Positions 31,401 through 38,449 of a DNA stretch of 64,000 bases are shown here, piece after piece (position 1 is the first letter of the stretch; every line of letters starts with the position of its first letter). The position numbers were made by a program, and so were the translations under genes. Source of the stretch: Bacteroidales bacterium (GTDB lineage Bacteria; Bacteroidota; Bacteroidia; Bacteroidales; ML635J-15); contig JAFZLK010000107.1 in NCBI GenBank assembly GCA_017551515.1, forward strand, positions 1 through 64,000, written 5' to 3'. The notes beneath the pieces are model-generated. The model had not been told where the DNA came from and made no database searches. It worked only from the letters and a program-made list of their open reading frames with translations.

Positions 31401-34320
31401 CGATTTGTATTGTATAATAAACCTTTACATCTTTGAACGACGAACCGAAGCGCATTTTTACCTTGTCGCCGATATTTGCACTGGATTGTGTCAATTCGAA
31501 ATATGACGGTGCTACATACGGCATTGCCTTGGATGATTTGTCGGTAATGCGGAAATAGCTTGTGTCGTAAACCTGGTTGCCGTCCTTGTCCTTCGATTTC
31601 AGCGTTATCATGTACGAACCAGCCGTAAGTTTTGCATTCTTGCCAAAGGCAATTGGTGTTGTGTCGGCTGTGTTTGCCGTACCTTTCAGGATTGATGACT
31701 GAACCTTGCGGTTTTCGAGCGAATTTTCGTTGTCGTATTCAAGTGCCGGACAAAGTTTTTCCCATTCTTCACGGCTGTACATATTGCGGTCGGTGGTCTT
31801 TCCTGTCGATACGGTTGTACGCGAAGGTTCTGCAAGTTTATCAATTTTGTATTCAACAATTGCATCTATGTGGTTGCCCGAAATGTTTTCGCTGTAAATC
31901 TTGAAATTCTTGAATTCGCTTAATTCATTGGTTCCCGATATGTTGCACGATACCCACAGCGATGTGCGCGAAACACTCAACGACTTTTCGGCAGTGTGCG
32001 ATTCTCCGTTTATGTCGGCAACTACAACATCGACCTTGTAGCGGTTAACATCGTTGAAACATTCCTTTGCCACGAAGCATATTGTAAATTCACCATTCTC
32101 ATCGGTAGTTAATGTTCCATCGGCAAGATGTTTCTTCTCGTCGCTACCGCCACGCCACCACCAGCGCGAATATGACGAGCAGTTGACATTGAAATTAACA
32201 GTTGCATCGCTTAGCGGTATGCCCGAATAGCTGACTGCACGACCTTTTATGCATACCGAATCGCCAAACGAAACTTCATCGGTAATGGCATCCATCTCAA
32301 TTTCAAATGTCGGACGCTTATATTCTTCAACCTTTATATTTTGGTAACCAGACACATATCCTGAACCTCTGGCATTTATACTGAAATTTCCTGTAAGCAC
32401 ATCATCGGGAATACGGAACGAACCGCTTGCGCTTCCGAATCTGTTTGTAACAACGGTAAGACTGCTTACTTCCTTGCTGTTTACATCATTTAGTTTTACA
32501 AAAATGGTGTCGTTGGCGATGACTTTGTATTCGTTTTCGGAACCGGAATATTCAATTGCCTTGAAGTAAACGGTCTGTCCTGGACGATATATTGCTCTGT
32601 CGGTCAGTAATTTGATGGACGAATGCCGATTATCATCTGAGTAGTATCTGCTTTCGCTTACTCTGAAAAGCATGTCATCGTCACCTTTCTTGACGCTAAT
32701 TTTCGTATAATAGTAATCGGACTTGGAGGCATCGTATGCAAATTCACCGTTTGCGGAAGTTTCGGTCGAAAGCAGAGTTTCTGTGTTCTTGTAATGGTCA
32801 ACAGTAACCTTTACCTTGACATTTGGCACTGGTTTTCCCGAAATCCTGTCGATTACGACATATTTTGCTTCATCGATTCTAAGCAGGGCAAACTGCGACA
32901 CTGATACCAGCGAATATTTGATTTGCTCACCGTTTTCGGTTCCGATAAAGATAGCGTAAAAACCATTTGGCAATCCGTTTACAACATAGTAGGTGCTGTG
33001 AGTAGAATAGTCGCCGGTTTCGGGCAGGGTGATTGTAGTTTCGGAAATGCCCTTCGAGGTGTACAATTTTTCCATCTCACTTTTGTTATTCCTGAAATCG
33101 TCGAAGTCGGACGCCTTGCCCGAAATCTTCACCACTTTTACCTTTACCTTGTCGATGTTGGCGTATTCGATGTGGATAGGAATATTCTCATCGGGATGTA
33201 CAATTTTTTCCGCATTAATCTTTAGTTCTGGGAACTTTATTTTTTCGAGTTTGTTGGTGCAGATGCTTATGTATTTGCTGTCCTTGAACTGCGCCACTGT
33301 GGCTTCGAGAAGTTTTACAGCATCAACCAAATCCTTGCTTGACTTTTCCGACAAAATTTCTGCGATTTCGGCATTTATGAAAACAACGCTTTCCAGTCCG
33401 GCATATTTCTTTGCAGCATCGTAGTAAAGTTCCAGAATCTTGTCGTCCTTGCCCCTCTGCCTGCGTGCCGAATATTTGATTCGGGTGTAGTCGATAAATG
33501 AGAAAACTGCATTGTTCGACAGGTTTTCCGAAAGCATCTGCTGCATGATGTACAGACTTGCCATTTCTGCATTTTCGTCCGAGTTTTCGATTTTCAGTTT
33601 CATGAAATCGTTGGCGTTGCAGAAGAAACTCTCATCGAGGTTGGTGCTCGAATAATAATAGCGGTCGAGTTTATCCAACTGCTTTATAACAGAATATGCT
33701 AACTTATCGAAAAGTGTTGGGAAGTAGTCGTCAACAGCTTTTAAATCGCTGAAAAACTCCTTGAAATCATTTGCTTCCACTTTTTTAAGTTCGGGATTTA
33801 CGGCAAGTTTGTAATGGCTTATTATCTGCTTCTTGAACTCGTTCTTGTCGTAGAATTCGAGGCGCGAACCCTTGCTGTCGGCGGAATCGCTTACTACCGA
33901 ACGAGTGTCGATGCTATAGCGGTTGCGCGAATAATAGTTCTGGTACATTGCACCGATGAGGAAATTGCAAATATGTTTACCTATGCCTTCCTGCACATTT
34001 GCCTGCTCTTCGAGAAAATCAAGAGCCTTGAGACTACCGTCCTGAGATGCTTCCACAAGGAATTTTGTCTTGTAGGTTATTGCCTTTATCTGTTGGTAAT
34101 CATTGTGTTCCTTTGTAGCAAGCGACAAAATTGCCTCCACTTTTTCCAATGCCGACTTAGGCAAGTCCTTGTACTCCAACTCCTTGACTTCCTTCCAAAG
34201 TTTTTCGTATTTGTCTGGTTCATCGGAGAATGTTCCTGCCGAACTTCTATAAACAGCGAATGCAGAAATGCCCAATGTTGCTAAGGCGATGATGGTAAGT
34301 ATCAGAATAATCTTTTTCAT
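28411..34320 (-). CDS. bacterial alpha-2-macroglobulin
   Basis: 1969 residues. Signal peptide or anchor MKKIILILTIIALATLGISA; start chosen at the ATG at 34320 because the upstream extension to 34377 precedes the -7 box. A helical N-terminal region (about 25-380) is followed by macroglobulin domains, with LLTDRAIYRPGQTVYFKA near residue 575, a bait-like region near 960-1100 and the A2M core (RWNMFGLAHT, about 1236). The thioester motif is YECAEQ (Cys about 1432), so it can probably trap attacking proteases covalently. Bacteroidota members are periplasmic guards. No lipobox and no penicillin-binding partner are seen nearby. Confidence 0.9.
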   Translation of the reverse strand: MKKIILILTIIALATLGISAFAVYRSSAGTFSDEPDKYEKLWKEVKELEYKDLPKSALEKVEAILSLATKEHNDYQQIKAITYKTKFLVEASQDGSLKALDFLEEQANVQEGIGKHICNFLIGAMYQNYYSRNRYSIDTRSVVSDSADSKGSRLEFYDKNEFKKQIISHYKLAVNPELKKVEANDFKEFFSDLKAVDDYFPTLFDKLAYSVIKQLDKLDRYYYSSTNLDESFFCNANDFMKLKIENSDENAEMASLYIMQQMLSENLSNNAVFSFIDYTRIKYSARRQRGKDDKILELYYDAAKKYAGLESVVFINAEIAEILSEKSSKDLVDAVKLLEATVAQFKDSKYISICTNKLEKIKFPELKINAEKIVHPDENIPIHIEYANIDKVKVKVVKISGKASDFDDFRNNKSEMEKLYTSKGISETTITLPETGDYSTHSTYYVVNGLPNGFYAIFIGTENGEQIKYSLVSVSQFALLRIDEAKYVVIDRISGKPVPNVKVKVTVDHYKNTETLLSTETSANGEFAYDASKSDYYYTKISVKKGDDDMLFRVSESRYYSDDNRHSSIKLLTDRAIYRPGQTVYFKAIEYSGSENEYKVIANDTIFVKLNDVNSKEVSSLTVVTNRFGSASGSFRIPDDVLTGNFSINARGSGYVSGYQNIKVEEYKRPTFEIEMDAITDEVSFGDSVCIKGRAVSYSGIPLSDATVNFNVNCSSYSRWWWRGGSDEKKHLADGTLTTDENGEFTICFVAKECFNDVNRYKVDVVVADINGESHTAEKSLSVSRTSLWVSCNISGTNELSEFKNFKIYSENISGNHIDAIVEYKIDKLAEPSRTTVSTGKTTDRNMYSREEWEKLCPALEYDNENSLENRKVQSSILKGTANTADTTPIAFGKNAKLTAGSYMITLKSKDKDGNQVYDTSYFRITDKSSKAMPYVAPSYFELTQSSANIGDKVKMRFGSSFKDVKVYYTIQIGKDKLDVKTIDISNEIKDIEIPITEKCYGNVNITAIFVRNGKSFSCNKTISVERKNKQLDVDLVTFRDKTLPGSEESWQIKITDKNGKPADAELAATIYDASLDSYASHSWGLWPYSSNYTNYNFRSTGFESEGGHWYEYAYPKTTYEITPYPEPYFFNAINAYYSAYTTDYKSGRVLYRANAAGGAVVEEEVALKSELASNDAAVYDEAAELEISEEESEAFDNAEVRTNFNETAYFASDLVTDKDGNIFIKFTMPESLTRWNMFGLAHTSDMKVGSTSQSIITQKKVSVTPNLPRFMREGDEMYISAKIANMTENAISGKAKIEFISTENSDDITSKFLKNNMVSFSADANRNTSVEWKIDVPMSLGSVSARIVAIADGHSDGEEKVLPILTNRMMVTETMPLPVRRAGTTNFSFKSMKDNNSNTLENYSYTLEFTSNPAWYAVLALPYMMEYPYECAEQTFSRIYSNLIASHVANSDPKIKTMFEAWKNTDAETMKSNLQRNEELKAVILENSPWLLDAESEAECKQNIGILFDMNRIKAETKKATEKLSKMQKPNGGWPWFDGMKENLYVTQHIVGNYGHLKKLGVKFPDSSMEGMIKKAIKYTDREIREIYNWQMKDKHLTLGYLQIHYLYVRSFYLKDYPLDKSEKKVFDDYMKLAEKEWVSCGFYMRGMLGLAMNRSGRTATAKAIVASLKEYAQHSEELGMYWDLERGWYWYNSGIETQALLIEFFEEMGEHQDVNDMKVWLLKQKQTNRWKSTKATAEAVYALMLDGKTILTNTDYPKITLGTKMIDLATEKTEEGTGYYKKMWKKDEISKSWSDVSVTKADSTVAWGSIYWQYYEDIDKIKGFEDTPLKIRKDLFVNRVENGKEVIVPITQKNAKLKVGDKVTVRIEIEVDRNMEYVHLKDMRASAFEPTEKLSGYRFKNALGYYQAIKDASVNFFIDILPKGTYVFEYQVIATQKGNFSNGITTIQSMYAPEYTSHSKGIRVTVE

Positions 34321-34345
34321 ATCAAGTCGTTTTTGTTTAATAACG

Positions 34346-34353
34346 CAAAAGTA
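34346..34353 (-). promoter_or_regulatory. -7 box TACTTTTG of the alpha-2-macroglobulin gene
   Basis: Reads TACTTTTG on the minus strand, 26 bases before the chosen ATG. No well-placed -33 was found. Confidence 0.5.
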
Positions 34354-34412
34354 AGCAAAATATTGGGGCATCGGCATAAAGTGTGCCAGAATTGACTTGT
34401 TAAAAAAAACAT

Positions 34413-34442
34413 TTGCATATTTAAATTAGTATTGTATTTTTG
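34413..34442 (+). promoter_or_regulatory. promoter TTG-N19-TATTTTTG
   Basis: TTG at 34413-34415 and TATTTTTG at 34435-34442, exact spacing, serving the lipoprotein gene at 34483. Confidence 0.75.
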
Positions 34443-34482
34443 CAGTTTTTAATTCAATTTATTTTTAAACTTAAAAAATCGT

Positions 34483-34917
34483 ATGTTTATGAGAAGATTT
34501 TTGTTTATTATCGTTGTAGCAATATTATTTTGCTTAAGTTTTTCAAGTTGCCATGTTTCGAGCAATGTAATGAGGGAACCGAATGTAAGGTTTGAGTTCA
34601 ATTCCAATGACATTACATTGTCGGAACAATTTTCAGCAGAGGCTACGACAATAAAAGTTCTTGGCATTAACTGGAAGAGGTTGTTCAAGAAATCAGAAGA
34701 TGGTTACATCAACAATGCAAGCATTCCGATTCTTGGTTCTTTCATAGATGATCAGACTGTAAATGAAGCTATGTACAAATTGATGGAAGAGCATCCTGGT
34801 TACGATGTTGTGGTTTATCCGCAGTATCACAAATATGCTCACAAACCAGTTTTGGGGACTAACATTTATTCCAAGACAACGGTAAAAGTTACAGCAAGAT
34901 TAGGAAAGTTGAAATAA
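34483..34917 (+). CDS. small lipoprotein of unknown function
   Basis: 144 residues. Hydrophobic leader and lipobox LSFSSC with Cys23. The mature part is beta-rich, with GYDVVVYPQYHKYAHKPVLG and a final TTVKVTARLGKLK strand; it recalls small TRL-like outer-membrane lipoproteins, but I do not assign a family. ATG at 34483 or 34489 both give the same lipobox. Divergent from the alpha-2-macroglobulin gene and closed by a terminator. Confidence 0.75.
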   Translation: MFMRRFLFIIVVAILFCLSFSSCHVSSNVMREPNVRFEFNSNDITLSEQFSAEATTIKVLGINWKRLFKKSEDGYINNASIPILGSFIDDQTVNEAMYKLMEEHPGYDVVVYPQYHKYAHKPVLGTNIYSKTTVKVTARLGKLK

Positions 34918-34938
34918 CAATTTTTTGAAATGTTACAC

Positions 34939-34975
34939 AAAAAATCGGTCGTGGTTTACTATGGCCGATTTTTGT
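34939..34975. terminator. bidirectional terminator
   Basis: AAAAATCGG pairs with CCGATTTTT between two convergent genes (34483 and 34995). Confidence 0.75.
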
Positions 34976-34994
34976 TTTAGTAAATTGGCAATAT

Positions 34995-36437
34995 TCATTT
35001 TATTCTTATTATCCCCGAATAATTTATGTGCTGATGTTTTTTCAGATAGTCGAAAATAATGTTGTTTGAGTGGGGATATTCTTTGCCATTGTATCTGTCG
35101 TTGAATCCGTAAACGCTTGCCATGTAGCTGTTTATGGCGATGTTGTATTTTGCATTGGGATTAAAAGGTTTTCCGTTATCCAATATGATTTCCATGCTTT
35201 CAACCTCTTCGTACTCGTTGACTTTCAATATAATATTACATCCAGAACAAAGCATCGGAAAATCCTCAGTTTCTGTATATGCCTTATTCATCATGTCCAA
35301 AATTTCCTGTCCGCTGACTTTGTATTTCATAATGATATTGTCGAACGGATCCATTTGGTAGATGTCTTTGGCGGTAATTTGTCCCTTAAGTAGCGATTTC
35401 AATCTAACGCCACCGGGATTCTGGAAAGCCATGTCCGACTTTGTGCGCTCGCGAATTGCATCTGCCATAAAGTAGCCTAGTTGTTCTTTGGTGGTGGTGT
35501 CCGCATCGGTGTAGCCTACAACTTGACTGAAAATATCGAGACTACCGAATTCGTTCACCAGCTTCTGTATTTTTTCGTCCTTCTTTGGGAAATCCTTGAT
35601 TGAAAAAACCTGCTGTGCCTTGTAGTCGATTTTTCCATTTGTAAAGTAGAACACACTTACCGTCAGGTAGTTTAGATTCTTGCCTGATTGGGTTATCATT
35701 GTGTTTCCGATAATCTTTGTGCGTTCGATTTTTTTGTGCGAATGTCCTCCGAAAATAGCATCGAACTGAGGAAACTTCTTGGCAATCTCAATGTCGGCTT
35801 CTAGTCCGCAATGCGAAATGAGGAAAAGCATGTCGCATTCTTTGCGCAGGAACATATATTCGGACAGTACATCTTCTATTGGCTTGAAAGATACACCTTG
35901 GGCATATTTAGGATGAAAGTCTGGGATTCCGTTTGCGCCTATTTGTATCCCACCTATGAAACCGATTTTTAATCCTTTGTAGTCGATAATTTTGTATGGC
36001 TTAACATTTATGCTGTCATCGAAGTAGGCATTGGCGCATACATAGTCGAAATCAGACCAATTCACAACATTGCGCAGACCATCCAAGCCAATGTCAAACT
36101 CATGGTTTCCAAGTGTTGACAAGTCGAAATGCACCTCGTTCATGAGTTTTGTAATGGGGTAGGAGGGTTTAGGATAGCGGTCGTTCACTGGATGACCTGT
36201 ACGGTTGTCCCCGGCTGAAATAAGCAGGATGTCAGGATATTGTTTGCGCAGAGTGTCAAGTAATGCGGCAAACTGCGGAAAGTTGTCGATGTTGCCGTGC
36301 ATGTCGTTCACCGATACCACATACAGCACCTTTTCGTCTGCTTGCTGGGCATTGGCGTTGCCAACAGCTAGCAGCAATGCTACCGCGATGGTTGTGAGCA
36401 GTGTGAATATTTTGTGGTGCCTTGTAGTGCCGAGCAT
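34995..36437 (-). CDS. periplasmic 5'-nucleotidase/UshA-like metallophosphoesterase
   Basis: 480 residues with an N-terminal signal peptide (about 1-31, ending ANAQ). Metallophosphatase motifs appear in order: NDMHG, SAGDNRTG, TLGNHEFD, LISHCG and GGHSH, which bind the two metals. The C-terminal 5_nucleotid_C domain (about 305-480) has the substrate-binding FQNPGGVR, MDPFDN and a SYMA-type strand. Predicted to dephosphorylate nucleotides in the periplasm for purine salvage; punA at 57269 could act on the resulting nucleosides. Single-gene unit. Confidence 0.88.
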   Translation of the reverse strand: MLGTTRHHKIFTLLTTIAVALLLAVGNANAQQADEKVLYVVSVNDMHGNIDNFPQFAALLDTLRKQYPDILLISAGDNRTGHPVNDRYPKPSYPITKLMNEVHFDLSTLGNHEFDIGLDGLRNVVNWSDFDYVCANAYFDDSINVKPYKIIDYKGLKIGFIGGIQIGANGIPDFHPKYAQGVSFKPIEDVLSEYMFLRKECDMLFLISHCGLEADIEIAKKFPQFDAIFGGHSHKKIERTKIIGNTMITQSGKNLNYLTVSVFYFTNGKIDYKAQQVFSIKDFPKKDEKIQKLVNEFGSLDIFSQVVGYTDADTTTKEQLGYFMADAIRERTKSDMAFQNPGGVRLKSLLKGQITAKDIYQMDPFDNIIMKYKVSGQEILDMMNKAYTETEDFPMLCSGCNIILKVNEYEEVESMEIILDNGKPFNPNAKYNIAINSYMASVYGFNDRYNGKEYPHSNNIIFDYLKKHQHINYSGIIRIK

Positions 36438-36489
36438 TTATTTTGTTATTTTCTGCAAAGAAAATGAAAAATTTGATGGTATAATACAA

Positions 36490-36669
36490 TCAATAACCAA
36501 AAATTGTCGTATGTGTGGAATATTGCAATCCACTTTGTATGTTTGCATAACATTCTTCAATTTTTTTGTGGAAAATTTCTCCAAAAGCGTCTAAAGACAT
36601 ATAACCTTCGGGGATTTGGGCAGACATATCTTCAGAATACTGCGGTGTCGTTTTATATGGTTTTTTCAT
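36490..36669 (-). CDS. orphan antitoxin-like small protein
   Basis: 59 residues. C-terminal segment IPEGYMSLDAFGEIFHKKIEECY is of the type seen at the end of short Bacteroidota antitoxin-like proteins and matches the tail style of the protein at 1584 (YISLEQFGKELL). No toxin gene adjoins it. The ATG at 36669 follows a -7 box TATTTTTG at 36693-36686 on the minus strand; an upstream ATG at 36711 lies before that box. It may be left over from a lost toxin-antitoxin pair. Confidence 0.5.
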   Translation of the reverse strand: MKKPYKTTPQYSEDMSAQIPEGYMSLDAFGEIFHKKIEECYANIQSGLQYSTHTTIFGY

Positions 36670-36766
36670 TCTTGGATAATTTCCGCAAAAATAATAACAA
36701 TCATAACACAAAGTTCTATCTCATATTTTTTTAAACCAACATACTTATTCTTTCAAAACTTTCTCC

Positions 36767-36825
36767 TATCTTTACACGCTTTTTACTTGGTAATTATGAA
36801 CATTACTTTGCTTGTGGTCGGGAAG
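36767..36825. repeat. left copy of 59 bp direct repeat (duplicated rlmH promoter and start)
   Basis: 57 of 59 bases match 37946-38004. The repeat covers a -7-like TATCTTTA and the first ten codons of rlmH. Confidence 0.9.
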
Positions 36826-36870
36826 TTGTTTAACATTGAAAATAGTAGGAATAAATGTCTAAAGAAATAG
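36796..36870 (+). pseudogene. rlmH: 5' fragment of rlmH
   Basis: ATG at 36796 begins MNITLLVVGK, identical to the start of the intact rlmH at 37975, then runs into unrelated sequence and stops after 24 codons. It was created by the duplication at the left edge of the rhuM segment. It overlaps the start of rhuM and may act only as a translated leader. Confidence 0.85.
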
Positions 36871-37877
36871 AAATAAGGAATAGTACGGCAGAATTTCTAA
36901 TCTTTCAGATTGAAGGCAAGGAAGATGGTGTGCAGGTGCTGTATAGGGATGAAACGATATGGTGTACGCAAAAGGCAATGTCAGTATTGTTTGATGTGGG
37001 GATACCAGCCATAAGCAAACATTTGAAAAATATAATAGAATCCGGAGAATTGACTGCAAATTCAGTTGTTTCCAAAATGGAAATAACTGCCGATGATGGC
37101 AAACAATACAATACCGCTTTTTATTCGCTTGATGCCATCATATCTGTCGGTTATCGTGTAAATTCGGTGCGAGCCACCCAGTTTAGGCAATGGTGCACAT
37201 ATATTTTAAGGCAGTTTGCTATCCGAGGCTATGTTATAGACAAGAAACGCATGGAGAATGGCAGTTTCATCGGTGAGGATTATTTTGAGCATCTGTTGGC
37301 TGAAATTAGGGAGATTCGTTTAAGCGAACGTCGTTTCTATCAAAAACTTACCGATATTTATGCAACTGCCATCGACTATAACCTTGATGCTCCAACTACG
37401 CGGTTGTTTTTTCAAAAAGTTCAGAACAAAATGCATTATGCCGTTCATGGACATACGGCTGCAGAACTAATTATGGAACGCGCCGATGCAAAGAAAGAGC
37501 ACATGGGGTTAACAACATGGGAAAAAGCCCCCAATGGTAAGATTGTAAAACCAGATGTGTGTGTTGCCAAGAACTATCTTAAGGAAAACGAACTGGAAGA
37601 TATGGGGCGTCTGGTTAACGCAGTGCTTGATATTGCTGAGCGTATGGCGCAAAGGCATATCCCGATGACGATGGAGGATTGGTCGAAAAGAATTGATGCA
37701 ATTCTCGTCGCTGGCGGTGATGCCGTTTTGGATGATGCCGGCAAGGTAACGACAGAAGATGCCAAAAATTTTGCAGAAACTGAGTTTGAAAAGTATAGAA
37801 TAATTCAAGACCGTCTTTTCAGATCTGACTTTGACCGTTTTGCTGATGGCGAATTGTTGTCTATTGATTTTGAATAA
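36855..37877 (+). CDS. rhuM: RhuM-family protein
   Basis: 340 residues. The family pattern is complete: VQVLYRDETIWCTQKAMSVL, ISKHLKNIIESGEL, YNTAFYSLDAIISVGYRVNS and TQFRQWCTYILRQFAIRGY, then the C-terminal helical half. RhuM proteins (first noted in Salmonella SPI-3) are cytoplasmic, variable in presence and of unproven function. The gene begins 29 bases after the left repeat, so it probably uses the copied rlmH promoter. It is the only full gene between the two 59 bp repeats. Confidence 0.88.
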   Translation: MSKEIEIRNSTAEFLIFQIEGKEDGVQVLYRDETIWCTQKAMSVLFDVGIPAISKHLKNIIESGELTANSVVSKMEITADDGKQYNTAFYSLDAIISVGYRVNSVRATQFRQWCTYILRQFAIRGYVIDKKRMENGSFIGEDYFEHLLAEIREIRLSERRFYQKLTDIYATAIDYNLDAPTTRLFFQKVQNKMHYAVHGHTAAELIMERADAKKEHMGLTTWEKAPNGKIVKPDVCVAKNYLKENELEDMGRLVNAVLDIAERMAQRHIPMTMEDWSKRIDAILVAGGDAVLDDAGKVTTEDAKNFAETEFEKYRIIQDRLFRSDFDRFADGELLSIDFE

Positions 37878-37945
37878 CTGCAAATGCAAAAATCAGCATT
37901 ATAAAAGATTTTACTGGGAACTAAAGAAATGTAAGAAAAAGAAAT

Positions 37946-38004
37946 TATCTTTACACGCTTTTTATTCGGTAATTATGAACATTACTTTGCTTGTGGTCGG
38001 GAAG
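37946..38004. repeat. right copy of 59 bp direct repeat
   Basis: Contains the promoter-like TATCTTTA and first codons of intact rlmH. Two transitions separate it from the left copy. Confidence 0.9.
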
Positions 38005-38448
38005 ACCGACAAGGACTATATAAACGCGGCGGTTGAGGAGTATTTCAAGCGCATTAAGCGGTACATGAATTTCGAGTTCCGTGTGGTGAAGGACATCAAG
38101 AACGCGAAAAGCGTAACCACTGCCGTGCAGAACAAACTCGAGGGCGAGAAGATTCTCGATGAACTTTCTCTATCTGACTTTGTGGTACTGCTCGATGAAA
38201 ACGGAAAAAATCCGTCATCGAAGGAATTTGCAGCATTCATCGAGAAGCAGTCTCTGTCGGGACTGAAGAACCTTGTGTTCGTAATTGGCGGTCCTTACGG
38301 ATTTTCAGAGGATGTTTACGCAAGAGCAAACTACAAGTTGTCGCTGTCGCGGATGACATTTTCGCACCAACTGGTGAGGGCTATATTCGCTGAACAACTA
38401 TACCGCGCACTTAGCATACTGAACAACGACCCATACCATCACGAATAG
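37975..38448 (+). CDS. rlmH: 23S rRNA pseudouridine-1915 N3-methyltransferase
   Basis: 157 residues, normal family length. SPOUT methyltransferase: N-terminal MNITLLVVGKTDKDYI, then LLDENGKNPSS, the cofactor loop FVIGGPYGFSEDV and the C-terminal knot LSRMTFSHQLVRAIFAEQLYRA with HHE at the end. It methylates m3-psi1915 in helix 69 of 23S rRNA. Its start and promoter are duplicated upstream by the rhuM insertion. The histidine kinase starts 1 base after its stop. Confidence 0.96.
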   Translation: MNITLLVVGKTDKDYINAAVEEYFKRIKRYMNFEFRVVKDIKNAKSVTTAVQNKLEGEKILDELSLSDFVVLLDENGKNPSSKEFAAFIEKQSLSGLKNLVFVIGGPYGFSEDVYARANYKLSLSRMTFSHQLVRAIFAEQLYRALSILNNDPYHHE

Positions 38449-38449
38449 C

